Below are positions 8,472-18,876 of a stretch of 64,000 bases of DNA, piece by piece. The stretch is taken from assembly GCA_000209815.1 (NCBI GenBank), contig FP929036.1, positions 675,885 to 739,884 on the forward strand, given 5' to 3'. Under the pieces are notes generated by a model, which did not search any database, was not told the DNA's origin, and worked only from the letters and a program-made list of their open reading frames with translations. The stretch comes from Butyrivibrio fibrisolvens 16/4. GTDB taxonomy: Bacteria > Bacillota > Clostridia > Lachnospirales > Lachnospiraceae. Every line of letters starts with the position of its first letter. Position 1 is the first letter of the stretch. Made by a program: the position numbers and the translations under genes.

Positions 8472-10304
8472 ATGTCAGTTCAAAGTAGAGAAGATATTAG
8501 AAATATTGCCATTATCGCACACGTAGATCATGGTAAAACTACACTTGTAGATGAGCTTTTAAAGCAGTCTGGTGTATTTAGAGAGAATCAAGAAGTTGCA
8601 GAACGTGTTATGGATTCGAATGATATCGAGCGTGAGCGTGGTATCACTATCCTTTCAAAGAACACAGCTGTATATTACAAAGATACAAAGATTAATATCA
8701 TCGACACACCAGGTCATGCTGATTTTGGTGGTGAGGTAGAGCGTGTACTTAAGATGGTAAACGGTGTTGTTCTTGTAGTAGATGCATTTGAAGGTGCAAT
8801 GCCACAGACAAAGTTCGTTCTTATGAAGGCACTTGACCTTGATTTACCAGTTATTGTTTGTATTAACAAAATCGATAGACCAGAGGCTCGTCCAGATGAG
8901 GTTATCGACGAAGTATTAGAGCTTTTCATGGACCTTGATGCTTCTGATGAGCAGCTTGATTGTCCATTTATTTATGCATCAGCAAAGGAAGGTTTTGCAA
9001 TCAGAGATCTTAATGAAGAGCACAAGGATATGACAGCTCTCTTTGAGACAATCGTTGATTATATTCCAGCTCCTACAGGTGATCCAGAGGCACCTACACA
9101 GGTACTTATTTCTACTATCGATTACAATGAGTATGTTGGACGTATCGGTATCGGTAAGGTAGAAAACGGTTCTATTAAGGTAAATCAGGATGCTATCGTT
9201 GTTAATGCACACGATCCTGAAAAGAGTAATAAGGTTCGTATTTCAAAGCTTTTTGAGTATGATGGACTTAATAAAGTAGATGTTACAGAGGCTAATATTG
9301 GTTCGATTGTAGCAATCTCAGGTATTTCAGATATTCACATTGGTGATACAATCTGTTCTGTAGATGCACCAAATCCTATTCCTTTCCAGAAGATTTCTGA
9401 GCCTACTATTTCAATGAATTTCATTGTAAATGATAGCCCACTTGCTGGTCAGGAAGGAAAGTATGTTACATCACGTCACATTCGTGAGCGTCTTATGAAG
9501 GAGCTTAATACTGACGTTTCACTCCGTGTAGAGGATACAGATTCGCCAGATTCACTTAAGGTTTCTGGACGTGGTGAGCTTCACTTATCAGTTCTTATAG
9601 AGAACATGCGTCGTGAAGGCTTCGAGTTTGCTGTATCAAAGGCAGAGGTTCTTTATAAGGAAGACGAAAAGGGCCACAAGCTTGAGCCAATGGAGCGTGC
9701 ATATGTTGATGTTCCAGATGAGTTTACTGGAGCAGTTATCGAGAAGCTTTCTCAGAGAAAGGGTGAGCTTCAGAATATGACACCTATCGCAGGTGGATAT
9801 ACTCGTATCGAGTTTAAGATTCCTTCACGTGGTCTTATTGGATATCGTGGAGAATTCATGACAGATACAAAAGGAAATGGTATAATTAATACAATTTTCG
9901 ACGGTTATGAGCTTTACAAGGGAGATATTTCTTATCGTAAGTTAGGAAGCCTTATTGCTTTCGAGACTGGAGAGTCAGTTACTTACGGTCTTTTCTCAGC
10001 TCAGGATCGTGGTACTCTTTTCATCGGACCAGGTGAAAAGGTTTACTCAGGTATGGTTATTGGTCAGTGCTCACGTGCAGAGGATGTGGAGCTTAATGTA
10101 TGTAAGAAGAAGCATCTTACAAATACTCGTTCTTCATCAGCTGATGAGGCGCTTACACTTGTTCCACCTAGAGTACTTAGCCTTGAGCAGGCATTAGATT
10201 TCATCGATGTTGATGAGTTATTGGAGGTTACTCCAGAATCTCTTCGTATCAGAAAGAGAATTCTTGATCCAACACTTAGAAAGAGAGCTAGCTTTAAGAA
10301 ATAA
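8472..10304 (+). CDS. typA: Ribosome-associated GTPase TypA/BipA
   Basis: This translational GTPase of the EF-G family helps ribosome assembly and stress adaptation. The GTPase domain shows G1 (AHVDHGKTT), the RGITI switch, G3 (DTPGHADF) and G4 (NKID). EF-G-like domains II, III and V follow, plus the TypA-specific C-terminal domain ending RIRKRILDP. The 610-residue length is standard. A 9-bp gap to the next gene suggests co-transcription with the adenosyltransferase-like gene. Confidence 0.95.
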   Translation: MSVQSREDIRNIAIIAHVDHGKTTLVDELLKQSGVFRENQEVAERVMDSNDIERERGITILSKNTAVYYKDTKINIIDTPGHADFGGEVERVLKMVNGVVLVVDAFEGAMPQTKFVLMKALDLDLPVIVCINKIDRPEARPDEVIDEVLELFMDLDASDEQLDCPFIYASAKEGFAIRDLNEEHKDMTALFETIVDYIPAPTGDPEAPTQVLISTIDYNEYVGRIGIGKVENGSIKVNQDAIVVNAHDPEKSNKVRISKLFEYDGLNKVDVTEANIGSIVAISGISDIHIGDTICSVDAPNPIPFQKISEPTISMNFIVNDSPLAGQEGKYVTSRHIRERLMKELNTDVSLRVEDTDSPDSLKVSGRGELHLSVLIENMRREGFEFAVSKAEVLYKEDEKGHKLEPMERAYVDVPDEFTGAVIEKLSQRKGELQNMTPIAGGYTRIEFKIPSRGLIGYRGEFMTDTKGNGIINTIFDGYELYKGDISYRKLGSLIAFETGESVTYGLFSAQDRGTLFIGPGEKVYSGMVIGQCSRAEDVELNVCKKKHLTNTRSSSADEALTLVPPRVLSLEQALDFIDVDELLEVTPESLRIRKRILDPTLRKRASFKK

Positions 10305-10312
10305 GGAGACTT

Positions 10313-10792
10313 ATGGAAAAGGGAATTGTTCAAGTATACTATGGAACTGGGCAAGGAAAGTCAGCAGCGGCTTTGGGACAGGCTATTCGCTATGCCTCAG
10401 AGGGCCGAAGCACTACTATCATTCAGTTCCTTAAATCCGAAACAAATACTGATTACTTAAGTAAGCTTGAGCCAGAAATTAAGCTTTTTAGATTTGAGCG
10501 CTCAAAAGATAGTTTTGCAGATCTTACAGAGGATCAAAAGCACGAGGAAGTTTTAAATATTCAAAACGGCTTAAATTATGCAAAAAAGGTTTTGGGAACA
10601 GGCGAAAGTGATTTAGTTATTCTTGATGAAGTTCTTGGTGTAGTAGATGAGGGAATCGTTTCAGAGCAGGATATTTTGAGTGCTCTTGAGGGTCGTTCAT
10701 ATTCTACTAATGTCATAATGACAGGATTAAATATTACAAAAGGAATATTCGAAATTGCTGACAGTGTTTTAAATTTAAAACCTGAAAAGTAA
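10313..10792 (+). CDS. Cob(I)alamin adenosyltransferase-like P-loop protein (CobA/BtuR family)
   Basis: This protein likely transfers adenosyl from ATP to cobalamin. It has an N-terminal P-loop (GTGQGKSAAALG, about residues 11-22) and a Walker-B-like strand (LVILDEVLGVVDEG) with the family's conserved acidic residues. At 159 residues it is slightly shorter than typical CobA/BtuR (about 170-200). The sequence is divergent (GTGQGKS rather than GNGKGKT), so substrate choice is uncertain. It starts 9 bp after typA with GGAG upstream and is followed by a clear terminator. Confidence 0.75.
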   Translation: MEKGIVQVYYGTGQGKSAAALGQAIRYASEGRSTTIIQFLKSETNTDYLSKLEPEIKLFRFERSKDSFADLTEDQKHEEVLNIQNGLNYAKKVLGTGESDLVILDEVLGVVDEGIVSEQDILSALEGRSYSTNVIMTGLNITKGIFEIADSVLNLKPEK

Positions 10793-10798
10793 TTTCAT

Positions 10799-10845
10799 AG
10801 AACTGCCATGGGCATTCTGCCCGTATACATGGCAGTTCTTTGTTT
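10799..10845 (+). terminator. Rho-independent terminator after the adenosyltransferase gene
   Basis: The 12-bp stem AGAACTGCCATG pairs with CATGGCAGTTCT, and a smaller GGC/GCC pairing sits in the loop. A TTTGTTT tract follows. Confidence 0.85.
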
Positions 10846-10870
10846 ATAAATAAAGATTGAGGTGAATAAT

Positions 10871-11632
10871 ATGACAAAAGTGGTTATGCATGGATGCAAT
10901 GGACACATGGGAAGAGTAATTACTGATATTTGCAAGTCTGACTCAGATGTAACAATCGTTGCAGGAGTTGATAAGTTTAAGGGAATAGACAATGAATATC
11001 CAGTATTCGATTCTTTGAATCAGGTTGATGTAGACTATGATGTAGTAATTGATTTTTCTACAGCATCAGCAGTGGATGGTCTTTTAGATGTTTGTGAGAA
11101 AAACAATAAACCAGTAGTTCTTTGTACTACAGGATTAGATGAGAATATGTTGGCACATGTAGATTCGGCAAGTAAAAAGATAGCAATCCTTCGTTCTGCT
11201 AACATGTCATTAGGAATTAACACTTTGTTTGATTTATGTAAAAAGGCCACTCAGATTTTTGCAGATGCTGGTTTTGATATTGAAATAGTAGAAAAACACC
11301 ACAATCAAAAGTTGGATGCACCAAGTGGTACTGCGCTAGCTCTTGCAGATGCTTGTAATGATGCTTTGGAAGAAAAGTATGAGTATTGCTACGGCCGTGC
11401 AGATAGAAGAGAGAAACGTCCAAAGAATGAAATAGGAATTTCAGCTGTACGAGGTGGAAATATTGTTGGTGAGCATGAAGTGATTTTTGCTGGCCTAGAT
11501 GAGGTTATCACTATTAAACATACTGCATATTCAAAGAGTGTTTTCGCAAAGGGTGCAGTAGAGGCAGCTAAATTCCTTGCTGGAAAGTCAGCAGGACTTT
11601 ACGATATGAAGGAAGTAATAGCAGAAAAATAA
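10871..11632 (+). CDS. dapB: 4-hydroxy-tetrahydrodipicolinate reductase
   Basis: This is the NAD(P)H-dependent reductase of lysine and diaminopimelate biosynthesis. An N-terminal dinucleotide motif (MHGCNGHMGRVI) is followed by DFSTASAV and the active-site segment EIVEKHHNQKLDAPSGTA, containing the catalytic HH and the substrate-binding Lys. The length of 253 residues fits. I chose ATG 10871, 8 bases after GAGGTG, over an upstream in-frame GTG at 10862 that lies inside that ribosome site. No dapA is next to it. It shares a tight junction with the following hydrolase. Confidence 0.94.
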   Translation: MTKVVMHGCNGHMGRVITDICKSDSDVTIVAGVDKFKGIDNEYPVFDSLNQVDVDYDVVIDFSTASAVDGLLDVCEKNNKPVVLCTTGLDENMLAHVDSASKKIAILRSANMSLGINTLFDLCKKATQIFADAGFDIEIVEKHHNQKLDAPSGTALALADACNDALEEKYEYCYGRADRREKRPKNEIGISAVRGGNIVGEHEVIFAGLDEVITIKHTAYSKSVFAKGAVEAAKFLAGKSAGLYDMKEVIAEK

Positions 11633-11641
11633 GAGGTGCAT

Positions 11642-12304
11642 ATGTACATTCAACTAAATTCACAAATTATATGCTATGAAAAGACCGGGGAAGGTTCCCC
11701 GGTTATTCTGTTGCATGGAAATAGAGAAGATCATCACATCTTTGACAAGCTGACAGAGCGCCTTGAAAGAGAACACACTGTATATGCTATGGATACAAGA
11801 GGTCATGGTGAGAGCGCTACTCCAAAAGAGTACCATTATGGTGATATGGCCAATGATGTTATTAATCTGATAGATGCGTTAGATATCCAGAAACCATATA
11901 TTTTAGGATATTCTGATGGAGGAATAATTGCTCTTTTAGTTGCAATGAAAGCAGGGGGATTATTATCTGGTATTATTTGTTGTGGAGCCAATCTTTCACC
12001 AGCTGGTTTACATCACAAAGATATCAGAGAAATAAAAAAGGAATATAAAAGAGATAACGATCCTAGGACGTTGCTGATGCTACAGGAGCCTAATATTGAG
12101 CCTTCAGATCTTAGAAATATCAGAGTTCCAGCTATGATAATTGCAGGAGAAAAGGATTGCGTTAGACAAAAGGAAACAGAAAAGATAGCTGATAGTATCC
12201 CAGGGGCTATACTTAAAATACTTCCTGGTGAGACTCACGATAGTTATATTATTCAAAAAGATACATTATACCCAATTATTAATAATTTTATTAGCAAATA
12301 TTAA
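11642..12304 (+). CDS. Alpha/beta hydrolase
   Basis: This is a small cytoplasmic esterase/hydrolase of unknown substrate. It shows the fold's LLHGNREDHH oxyanion region, a nucleophile elbow GYSDGG (Ser), the acid in AGEKD and the catalytic His in GETHD. At 220 residues it is a minimal alpha/beta hydrolase without a large cap. The ATG at 11642 follows AGAGGTG; an in-frame GTG at 11636 is part of that site. It begins 9 bp after dapB, so the two are probably co-transcribed. Confidence 0.85.
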   Translation: MYIQLNSQIICYEKTGEGSPVILLHGNREDHHIFDKLTERLEREHTVYAMDTRGHGESATPKEYHYGDMANDVINLIDALDIQKPYILGYSDGGIIALLVAMKAGGLLSGIICCGANLSPAGLHHKDIREIKKEYKRDNDPRTLLMLQEPNIEPSDLRNIRVPAMIIAGEKDCVRQKETEKIADSIPGAILKILPGETHDSYIIQKDTLYPIINNFISKY

Positions 12305-12307
12305 TGG

Positions 12308-12336
12308 TTGTATATTTTCCAATCTGATAGTATAAT
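12308..12336 (+). promoter_or_regulatory. Promoter for the diguanylate cyclase gene
   Basis: TTGTAT (12308-12313) and a perfect TATAAT (12331-12336) are separated by 17 bases, about 90 bases upstream of the ATG. Confidence 0.6.
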
Positions 12337-12426
12337 TGTTATAAATTTGTGAATATTTTGTGGCTAGCTACATGAATATAACGGATTTGAGAATGATGGA
12401 AAAATGTTTTTGATTGGAAATTTATT

Positions 12427-14030
12427 ATGACTAATGAAATTAAAGCCTTTTACAATATTGGCAGGTTTTTAAACAACATAATGTTAGTATGCTGCGCCTT
12501 AGCTTTGATTATTTGCTTTTTTACTACCTATGACAAATCAGAGGTTGATACACCTACGGTAGAAATAAAGCCATATTCAGTAGCTAATCTTGAAGATGGC
12601 TCTAAAGAATATTTCTTTGATTTATCTGAATTTGACAGTAGATATTCAGGCGTTATGTTCTTTACAGCTCATCAAACTGTTCTGGCATATAATTCTGGGA
12701 AACAGGTTTACTCATTTACTAAATTGGGAGGCTTTTGGGGTTCTACTCCAGGTGCTTGCTATAATTTTATTTCAGTAAATGAAAAAATGACTAATGTAGC
12801 AATTATCATTAAGCCAATGTATGATGTAATTGCTAATAAGGTTCCAGTTTTTACGTTGGCTCATCATATCAGATGTATGATGAATTGGTCAGCAATTCTC
12901 TTGCTAGATTTTGCACCAGTCTTTTTATAATCATTTTTAGTATTATACTTTTTGTATACTATTCAATTATGAATAAAAGGCTAAATCTCGGTAAAGAGCT
13001 TATTTATCTTGCATATTTTACATTTTTCATAGGTGTGTGGACCTTAAATGAGACAGATGTGGCTGTTCTTCTTTTTCAAAATAGAATCGTTGATTCATTA
13101 GTACCATATATGTGTCTGATGCTTGGAGTGCCTCCATTTGTATTGTTCTTTGATTCATATTTGGGAATTAACGATAGATGGATAAAGAGAATAGTTATTA
13201 TAGGCTCTATGATAGAGTTTGTTACCTGTACAACCTTACATTTTACAAAAATAGCAGAATTTAGAGAAACCTTACTATATATTCAGATTATGATTCTGGT
13301 AGCAGTTGCTTACGTTACTGGTGCTGTAATCTTTCAATTTATACGTCGAGATTTCTCTCGTCAGGTTAAAATCTGTGGAATAGGATTAGTACTTTTCCTT
13401 TTTGCATCAGTAGTTGATATGGGAAATTATTACACTTCTGTTGGTGATGCAGATCAGGTTGGAAGATATATGATTCTTATCTTTGTATCACTTCTTGCCT
13501 GGGATTTGATTTCTGGTACAAATGAAATTATTGAAAAAGGCCATCATGCAAAACAGCTTGAGATATTTGCTCTTACTGATAGAATGACAGGATTATACAA
13601 TAGAAATGCATTTGAGAGTCATATTGATTCAGTAAATAATCTTGAGGGGGCAATTGCAGTAGTTGTCGATGCTAACGGTCTTAAAATCTGTAACGATACC
13701 TTCGGACACGACGCAGGTGATGAGTACATAACAATTGTTGCCGAGATATTTAACAACGTGTTTGGAAGATATGGTAACTGTTATCGTACTGGTGGAGATG
13801 AGTTTTGCTGTATTATTCCAGCGGGACGAGGCGCAAATATGGAGCGTCTTAAGAAATTATTTGTCACTAAAGTATACACTGCAAATCTTGAGGAAGATCA
13901 TCAGTATGAAATTGGAGCAGCTATAGGCTCTGCCCAATATGATGAAAATGTAGATACAGATTTCCGCTCTCTTATAAAGAGAGCAGATGAGTCTATGTAT
14001 GAAAATAAAAAGCGCACCAAATGCCTATAA
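12427..14030 (+). CDS. Membrane diguanylate cyclase (GGDEF), frame broken once
   Basis: This enzyme makes cyclic di-GMP from two GTP. One N-terminal membrane helix (about residues 18-37) is followed by an extracytoplasmic sensor region of about 120 residues, then about seven more membrane helices resembling 7TM sensor modules. A C-terminal GGDEF domain carries ALTDRMTGLYNR, the nucleotide loop DANGLKICNDTFGHDAGDE and an intact RTGGDEF active site. The frame breaks at the T5 run 12848-12852. One added T joins VPVF to YVGSSYQMYDELVS smoothly, giving about 534 residues. The HD-GYP gene at 25.8 kb could oppose it. Confidence 0.85.
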
Positions 14031-14049
14031 ACTTGTTAGCTACAAGTTT
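14029..14049. terminator. Short bidirectional hairpin between convergent genes
   Basis: The 8-bp stem AAACTTGT / ACAAGTTT sits around TAGCT. It lies just after the cyclase stop and overlaps the stop codon of the minus-strand gene. Confidence 0.45.
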
Positions 14050-14300
14050 ATTCCATTCATCCACTCTACAAGAGACTGCAACCCATCTTCACTAAATTCT
14101 GCTGTACGGGATTGCTTTGATTCTTCTGGGGTGTTTTCTGAACTGAAAGGTCCAGGCCAAATAGTAGCTTTGAACTGATCTTCTTCAGAGTCCTCATCAC
14201 GGAATCGTTCAATTTTATAACATTTATTTTTATCGCTCCCTGTAAAAGAGGGAGCTTTTTTATAATATCCCAAAGAAAGGAGTCGTCCTCTATCTATCAT
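14040..14300 (-). CDS. Hypothetical protein, 86 residues
   Basis: I do not recognise this family. The protein is small, hydrophilic and acidic, rich in Glu/Asp/Ser, with two notable patches (LGYYKKAPSF near the N-terminus and GLQSLVEWMNG at the C-terminus). It has no membrane segment or signal peptide. It is real rather than a shadow because the minus strand carries a good ribosome site (CGGAGG) eight bases before the ATG. The opposite frame at 13987-14178 starts inside the cyclase gene. Confidence 0.65.
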   Translation of the reverse strand: MIDRGRLLSLGYYKKAPSFTGSDKNKCYKIERFRDEDSEEDQFKATIWPGPFSSENTPEESKQSRTAEFSEDGLQSLVEWMNGINL

Positions 14301-14426
14301 AAATCAATCCTCCGATAAAATTTCATTTTCTATTCAATAGTAGCGATTTTAAAAGACTTTGTCATTAAAGAATGGTAAAATATTTATATAATTATTAATA
14401 AAGCCTTTATTACGGGGGATTTGCTT

Positions 14427-15440
14427 ATGGATAAGGGACGGCTTTTTAGAATTATTTGTGGTGTTATGATTGCATTAATAGCAGGCATTCTTGTTGTGAT
14501 GTTTGTTAGTGACGACGCTGTTACTGCAGAGTACAGCACCGATTTATCAAAGGATTATGCTGATACATCCAGCTGGATGGAGCATTTATCTGATGATATT
14601 TATGTTTCTCAGATTACCCTTCCTGGAACCCATGGAAGTGGGGCTAGAAACGTAGTTTTAGGCTATTCAAAGAGATGCCAGAACACATCTATTTCAGAGC
14701 AGCTGGAGGATGGCTATAGATTCCTTGATTTAAGAGTTGCTATTGAAGAAACTGAGGATGGGGACAAGCTTAGATTAGTTAATGATTCTGTGGATTGTCA
14801 TGCTTCTGGAGGTATTTTTTCAAACTATCTATATTTTGATGATACAGTTGAAGATATCTATAAATTCCTTCAGCAGCATCCTACAGAGACTATCATATTA
14901 AGTGTTAATATTGAGGATTCAGATTATCCTATCAAAGATATTCAAAAGCTCTTATTGACTCAGATAAAGTCAAACAAGGACTATTGGTATACAGATAATC
15001 AGATTCCTACTCTAGGGGATGTTAGAGGCAGAATCATTCTTGCTACAAGATTTAATGATGAGGCTGCATCAGAAATAACAGGACTTAATCTGATTTGGAA
15101 TCAGCAGGACAACAGAGTGGCTGTGGACATTCCTTACGAATTATATGTAAATAGTGATTACAGATTCTGGGTGCAGGATAGATACAACTATTCAGTTGAG
15201 GATAAATACGAAGCGGTTGTAGATGGTCTGGAAAATTGCGAAGCTGATGAAAATACCTTATTCATAAACTTTGTCAGCACTAGTGGCGATGGTAAAATCG
15301 GCCATCCATACGGATATGCACAGGTTCTTAACGGATTTTTGATGGAGTACGAATTAAAATCTGAAACCAGCTATGGCATAGTGGTGGTAGATTTTGGTAC
15401 GGCTGATTTGGCCAGACATATATATTATTCGAATTTTTAA
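14427..15440 (+). CDS. Secreted or membrane-anchored phosphatidylinositol-specific phospholipase C-like protein
   Basis: This is a PLC X-domain protein expected outside the membrane. One N-terminal hydrophobic helix (about residues 6-25) acts as anchor or signal. The X-domain starts with SQITLPGTHGSG (first catalytic His), then GYRFLDLRVA, and carries a second His in VDCHASGG. TIILSVNIED and GRIILATRFN are further core strands. The length of 337 residues is usual for bacterial PI-PLC. ATG 14427 follows GGGGGAT; a TTG six bases earlier is less likely. The substrate (PI, GPI-like or other glycolipid) cannot be told. Confidence 0.85.
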   Translation: MDKGRLFRIICGVMIALIAGILVVMFVSDDAVTAEYSTDLSKDYADTSSWMEHLSDDIYVSQITLPGTHGSGARNVVLGYSKRCQNTSISEQLEDGYRFLDLRVAIEETEDGDKLRLVNDSVDCHASGGIFSNYLYFDDTVEDIYKFLQQHPTETIILSVNIEDSDYPIKDIQKLLLTQIKSNKDYWYTDNQIPTLGDVRGRIILATRFNDEAASEITGLNLIWNQQDNRVAVDIPYELYVNSDYRFWVQDRYNYSVEDKYEAVVDGLENCEADENTLFINFVSTSGDGKIGHPYGYAQVLNGFLMEYELKSETSYGIVVVDFGTADLARHIYYSNF

Positions 15441-15459
15441 GATAGGAGTTTTTAGTTTT

Positions 15460-15711
15460 ATGGAAAAGAATTATGAAGAGGGCGAAGTAAATCCAATACT
15501 TTTAGAGTTTTTGGATACGGATTCCTTTGAAGAAAAATATAAAATATTGGTAGCTACACCTATTATGGATTTTGACAATCTTTTAATTGACAACATGGCT
15601 TCATCAATAGATGTAGTTGTAGAGGATGGAGATATCGAGTCCAGAGTTCAGGATTTAAAGAATTGTGTTCGAACTCGATCAAAATACGAGACATTACGAT
15701 TTAGACGTTAA
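15460..15711 (+). CDS. Hypothetical protein, 83 residues
   Basis: I do not recognise this family. It is a small acidic soluble protein whose middle part (NLLIDNMASSIDVVVEDGDIESRVQD) looks alpha-helical, with a basic tail (RTRSKYETLRFRR). It begins 19 bases after the PLC-like gene with an AGGAG site, so it is probably co-transcribed with it. It lies upstream of a chemoreceptor, with a 113-bp gap. Confidence 0.6.
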   Translation: MEKNYEEGEVNPILLEFLDTDSFEEKYKILVATPIMDFDNLLIDNMASSIDVVVEDGDIESRVQDLKNCVRTRSKYETLRFRR

Positions 15712-15824
15712 TGTTAAATATGTATGAAGATTTAGCGAAAAACAACAAATAATGTGCTTTTGGTATTAAAATGAACTTGATGTAGTGTGTAAAGGATACA
15801 TTTTTCTTAGTTAAGGAGAATACC

Positions 15825-17846
15825 ATGGCCAATACAAAATCTTCAGAAAAGCACGCAAAAATCAAGAATAAGCTGATTGCGTTATTGATGCCAGTAGTAT
15901 TACTTCAGGTGATACTACTGGTTGTTATTTCTGGTTATATATCCAGCCAGAGTCTGAAAAAAATGGCAACAGCTCAGCTTGATTCTTCTATTTCAAATCA
16001 GGGAGATAATATAGAATCCTGGTTACAGAGAAATCTAGAGAATTTCGCAACAGCCAAGCAGGTTATCGAGACGCAGAAGCCAGATGATGAAGCTCTGCAG
16101 TCTCTTTTAGATGCATTCTATGGCTATAATACCTATTGTACAGATGGCTTTTATATCGCCAGCGAATCAGGTAAATTTATGAAAGCTAGTGAGTCCTCTA
16201 AGACCGTTTCTAATCCAAAGGATGAGGAATGGTACAAGCAGGGCATTACTCGAGTACGCCTAAATTATGGTGGGGCGTATAAAAATGAAAAAGGTGAGTC
16301 GGTTATAAGTGCATCAGGTATTCTTAATGATGGAAGCGATGAGTTAAAGGTTTTTGCAGCTGATGTGACACTAGATCAAATCAGTATTATCGTTAACTCA
16401 GGTGTAAAAATGGATCAGGCAACATCTTTCCTTATTGATTCATTTGATAATACTATTTTAGCTCACAGAGATGCCTCTAGAATATTCACAGTTCTTGGTG
16501 AAGATGATTCAGATAAGCTTATGGCAGGTATAGCAAAAAAGTTTGCTGAACGTGATTATACAACCACCGAAATAGAAGGCTATCAGGTAGCATTTAGAAA
16601 TATTGCTGGAACAGAATGGTATCTTGTTTCATATATAAGCAATAGTGTGATTTTGCAGGACGTAAATAAATTGATACAGCTTTTGGCAATAATAGGTGTA
16701 GTAGCTATTATTATCATTGTCATTCTAATTAATGTGCTTGTAAGCAGAGTAATCGCACCTATAGGAAATATTACAAAGCATATTTCAGATATGTCTGCTG
16801 GAGACTTTACAATTAAGGTTAAGCAGGAGAGCAATGACGAAATTGGACTTATGGGACGCAAGGTAAGTGAGTTCGTTCAGTCAATGCGAGGAATGCTTTC
16901 TGAAATTAATAACGAATCTGAAAGATTAAAAGAGCAGTCTAATAACTCTGATAGGGTATCAAAGGATATGTTTGATGCATCACGTTCACAGGCGGATGCT
17001 ATGCAGAATCTGAATGCTACAGTAGATCAGCTTGCAATAGCAGTAAATGAGATTGCTGAAAATGCAACTACACTTGCTATGGTTGTAGCAGATACCAGAG
17101 ATAATTCAAATGAAGCTAATGTCAGCATGAAAGAGACTGTAGAGATAAGTAAGAAAGGCAAGGCTGATATGGAACAGCTTTCAGCTGCCATGGAAGAAAT
17201 CAAGAATAGTAATGATCAGCTGGTAGAATCAATTAATGAGGTTGGAAAGGTTTCTGAGGAAATTACAAAGATTGTCAGCCTGATTAAGGATATTGCTGAT
17301 GAAACTAATCTTCTTTCTCTTAATGCTTCCATCGAAGCTGCAAGAGCTGGTGAAGCAGGAAAGGGATTTGCAGTTGTTGCAACAGAAATCGGAAAGCTCG
17401 CTCAGAATTCAGCTTCTAGTGCCGAGAATATTTCGAACCTTATCAATGAGGTTAGTAGAGCAATAGATAGTGTTGTAGAGCAGGCTCAGACAAGTGCAGA
17501 GGAAATTGAACAAAACTCTGAGCGAATTGGTACAGCACTTGAAACCTTTGATCAGATTTATCTTAACATAGAAAAATCTAATGAACTGATTGAATTGATG
17601 CTTGATAATATTCAGAAGGTTGATGATGTTGCAAACAATGTTGCTGCAATATCTGAGGAGCAGGCAGCTAGTGCTGATGAGATTCTTGAAACATCACAGA
17701 ATATGGTTGAACAGGCCAATAGCATTAGTCAGAGCAGTCAGGATGTAGCAGACAATTCTCACGAGTTGGCAAATACATCTCAGAAGCTTACAGATTATGT
17801 TCAGAAATTCAAGATTGATGAGGAGGTAAGTGATTATGAAGGTTAA
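15825..17846 (+). CDS. Methyl-accepting chemotaxis protein with extracellular Cache-type sensor
   Basis: This is a membrane chemoreceptor that controls CheA. The first membrane helix spans about residues 20-42. A roughly 240-residue extracellular double-Cache-like domain (DEEWYKQGI and [10 protein letters not shown] patterns) follows, then a second helix (about 285-308), a HAMP domain and a long cytoplasmic signalling coiled coil. The hairpin tip is [31 protein letters not shown]. Its 3' end overlaps the next gene by 11 bp, and the ribosome site of that sugar-binding lipoprotein lies inside its last codons. Coupled synthesis suggests that the binding protein presents ligand to this receptor. 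Confidence 0.93.
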   Translation: MANTKSSEKHAKIKNKLIALLMPVVLLQVILLVVISGYISSQSLKKMATAQLDSSISNQGDNIESWLQRNLENFATAKQVIETQKPDDEALQSLLDAFYGYNTYCTDGFYIASESGKFMKASESSKTVSNPKDEEWYKQGITRVRLNYGGAYKNEKGESVISASGILNDGSDELKVFAADVTLDQISIIVNSGVKMDQATSFLIDSFDNTILAHRDASRIFTVLGEDDSDKLMAGIAKKFAERDYTTTEIEGYQVAFRNIAGTEWYLVSYISNSVILQDVNKLIQLLAIIGVVAIIIIVILINVLVSRVIAPIGNITKHISDMSAGDFTIKVKQESNDEIGLMGRKVSEFVQSMRGMLSEINNESERLKEQSNNSDRVSKDMFDASRSQADAMQNLNATVDQLAIAVNEIAENATTLAMVVADTRDNSNEANVSMKETVEISKKGKADMEQLSAAMEEIKNSNDQLVESINEVGKVSEEITKIVSLIKDIADETNLLSLNASIEAARAGEAGKGFAVVATEIGKLAQNSASSAENISNLINEVSRAIDSVVEQAQTSAEEIEQNSERIGTALETFDQIYLNIEKSNELIELMLDNIQKVDDVANNVAAISEEQAASADEILETSQNMVEQANSISQSSQDVADNSHELANTSQKLTDYVQKFKIDEEVSDYEG

Positions 17847-18843
17847 CAGACAATGTAGAAACCTTACGGTACTTCTTCTTACAATTATAATGTCCTTAGG
17901 ATTGGTCTTGACAGGCTGTGGAAGCTCTGGAGGTTCTAGTAGCTCTGGAGGTTCTGGAGGACTCAAGGCTTTCTACTCAGGGCCTCCATCTGATACTTTT
18001 AAGCAGATGCTTATGGATAAGCTTGCAGAGTATGCTCCAACTGAAGGTATAGACCTAACTATTGGGGAGGCTTGCGCTTCTACAAATGATCAGGTGGAGC
18101 AGATTAAAAAAGCGGTAGCGGATGGATATGATGCTATCATTTGCTTGCCTGTTGATAGAGCAACTGCATTGCAGCTTGAAATTGCAGCTGGTGATAAACC
18201 AATTATTTACGTTAATGCTTGTCCTGATGAGCAGTTCCTAAAGCCAAATAAATATATGGCTGTTAGTAGCTACGAGATGAATGCCGGTGAATATCAGGCT
18301 GAGTATGTTTATAACAAACTGGGCAAGCCAAGCTCGATGAACATTATTATTTTCCGCGGAGAGGCTACTCATAATGCAGCAGTAGCTCGTTCAGTATCAG
18401 TAAAGAACTGGCTGAGAAGCCAAGGGGTTGAAGTTAATGTAGTATTTGATGATACGGCCAATTGGAGTACTGATCAGGCAAAGGATTTGTTCCGTATTTT
18501 CCAGAAAACGAATCAAAGCTTTGATGCAATTTTCTGTAATAATGATGATATGGCACTTGGCGCCGTAGAAGCTCTAAAAGAAGCTGGTTATGACTTGGAT
18601 AAATACCCTGTAGTAGGTGTAGATGCAACTGTTGCAGGATGCGAATCTATTGCAAAGGGCGAGATGCAGTTTACAGTTTATCAGTCAGCAGATGGCCAAG
18701 CTCAAAAGGCTATTCAGTTAACAAAGGCATTGGCAAGCGGTGGTACAGCAGATGGAATAGAAGGATTATCAGAAAATGGATTTTACATTTGGGTACCATT
18801 TGAAAGAGTTGATGCAAGTAATGTAAAAGATTATATGAAATAA
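17836..18843 (+). CDS. Sugar-binding lipoprotein (RbsB-like periplasmic-binding-protein fold)
   Basis: This is an extracellular ligand-binding protein. Its lipoprotein signal peptide ends LTGC, with the lipidated Cys followed by a Gly/Ser-rich flexible linker. The type I binding-protein fold has the family strands [36 protein letters not shown] and [12 protein letters not shown] 17836 lies nine bases after GAGGAGG, inside the chemoreceptor gene. No permease or ATPase genes are nearby and a terminator follows, so it is probably a receptor partner or an orphan component. Confidence 0.88.
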   Translation: MKVNRQCRNLTVLLLTIIMSLGLVLTGCGSSGGSSSSGGSGGLKAFYSGPPSDTFKQMLMDKLAEYAPTEGIDLTIGEACASTNDQVEQIKKAVADGYDAIICLPVDRATALQLEIAAGDKPIIYVNACPDEQFLKPNKYMAVSSYEMNAGEYQAEYVYNKLGKPSSMNIIIFRGEATHNAAVARSVSVKNWLRSQGVEVNVVFDDTANWSTDQAKDLFRIFQKTNQSFDAIFCNNDDMALGAVEALKEAGYDLDKYPVVGVDATVAGCESIAKGEMQFTVYQSADGQAQKAIQLTKALASGGTADGIEGLSENGFYIWVPFERVDASNVKDYMK

Positions 18844-18847
18844 ATTT

Positions 18848-18876
18848 GAGAGCCCCTCGGGGCTCTCTTAATTTTT
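18848..18876. terminator. Terminator after the binding-protein gene
   Basis: The 9-bp stem GAGAGCCCC / GGGGCTCTC is followed by TTAATTTTT. It also covers the 3' end of the convergent CYTH gene. Confidence 0.85.

Noticed and set aside
13987-14178. Plus-strand ORF over the 86-residue minus-strand gene
   Set aside because: It starts inside the cyclase gene and has no ribosome site, while the minus-strand ORF has a strong one.
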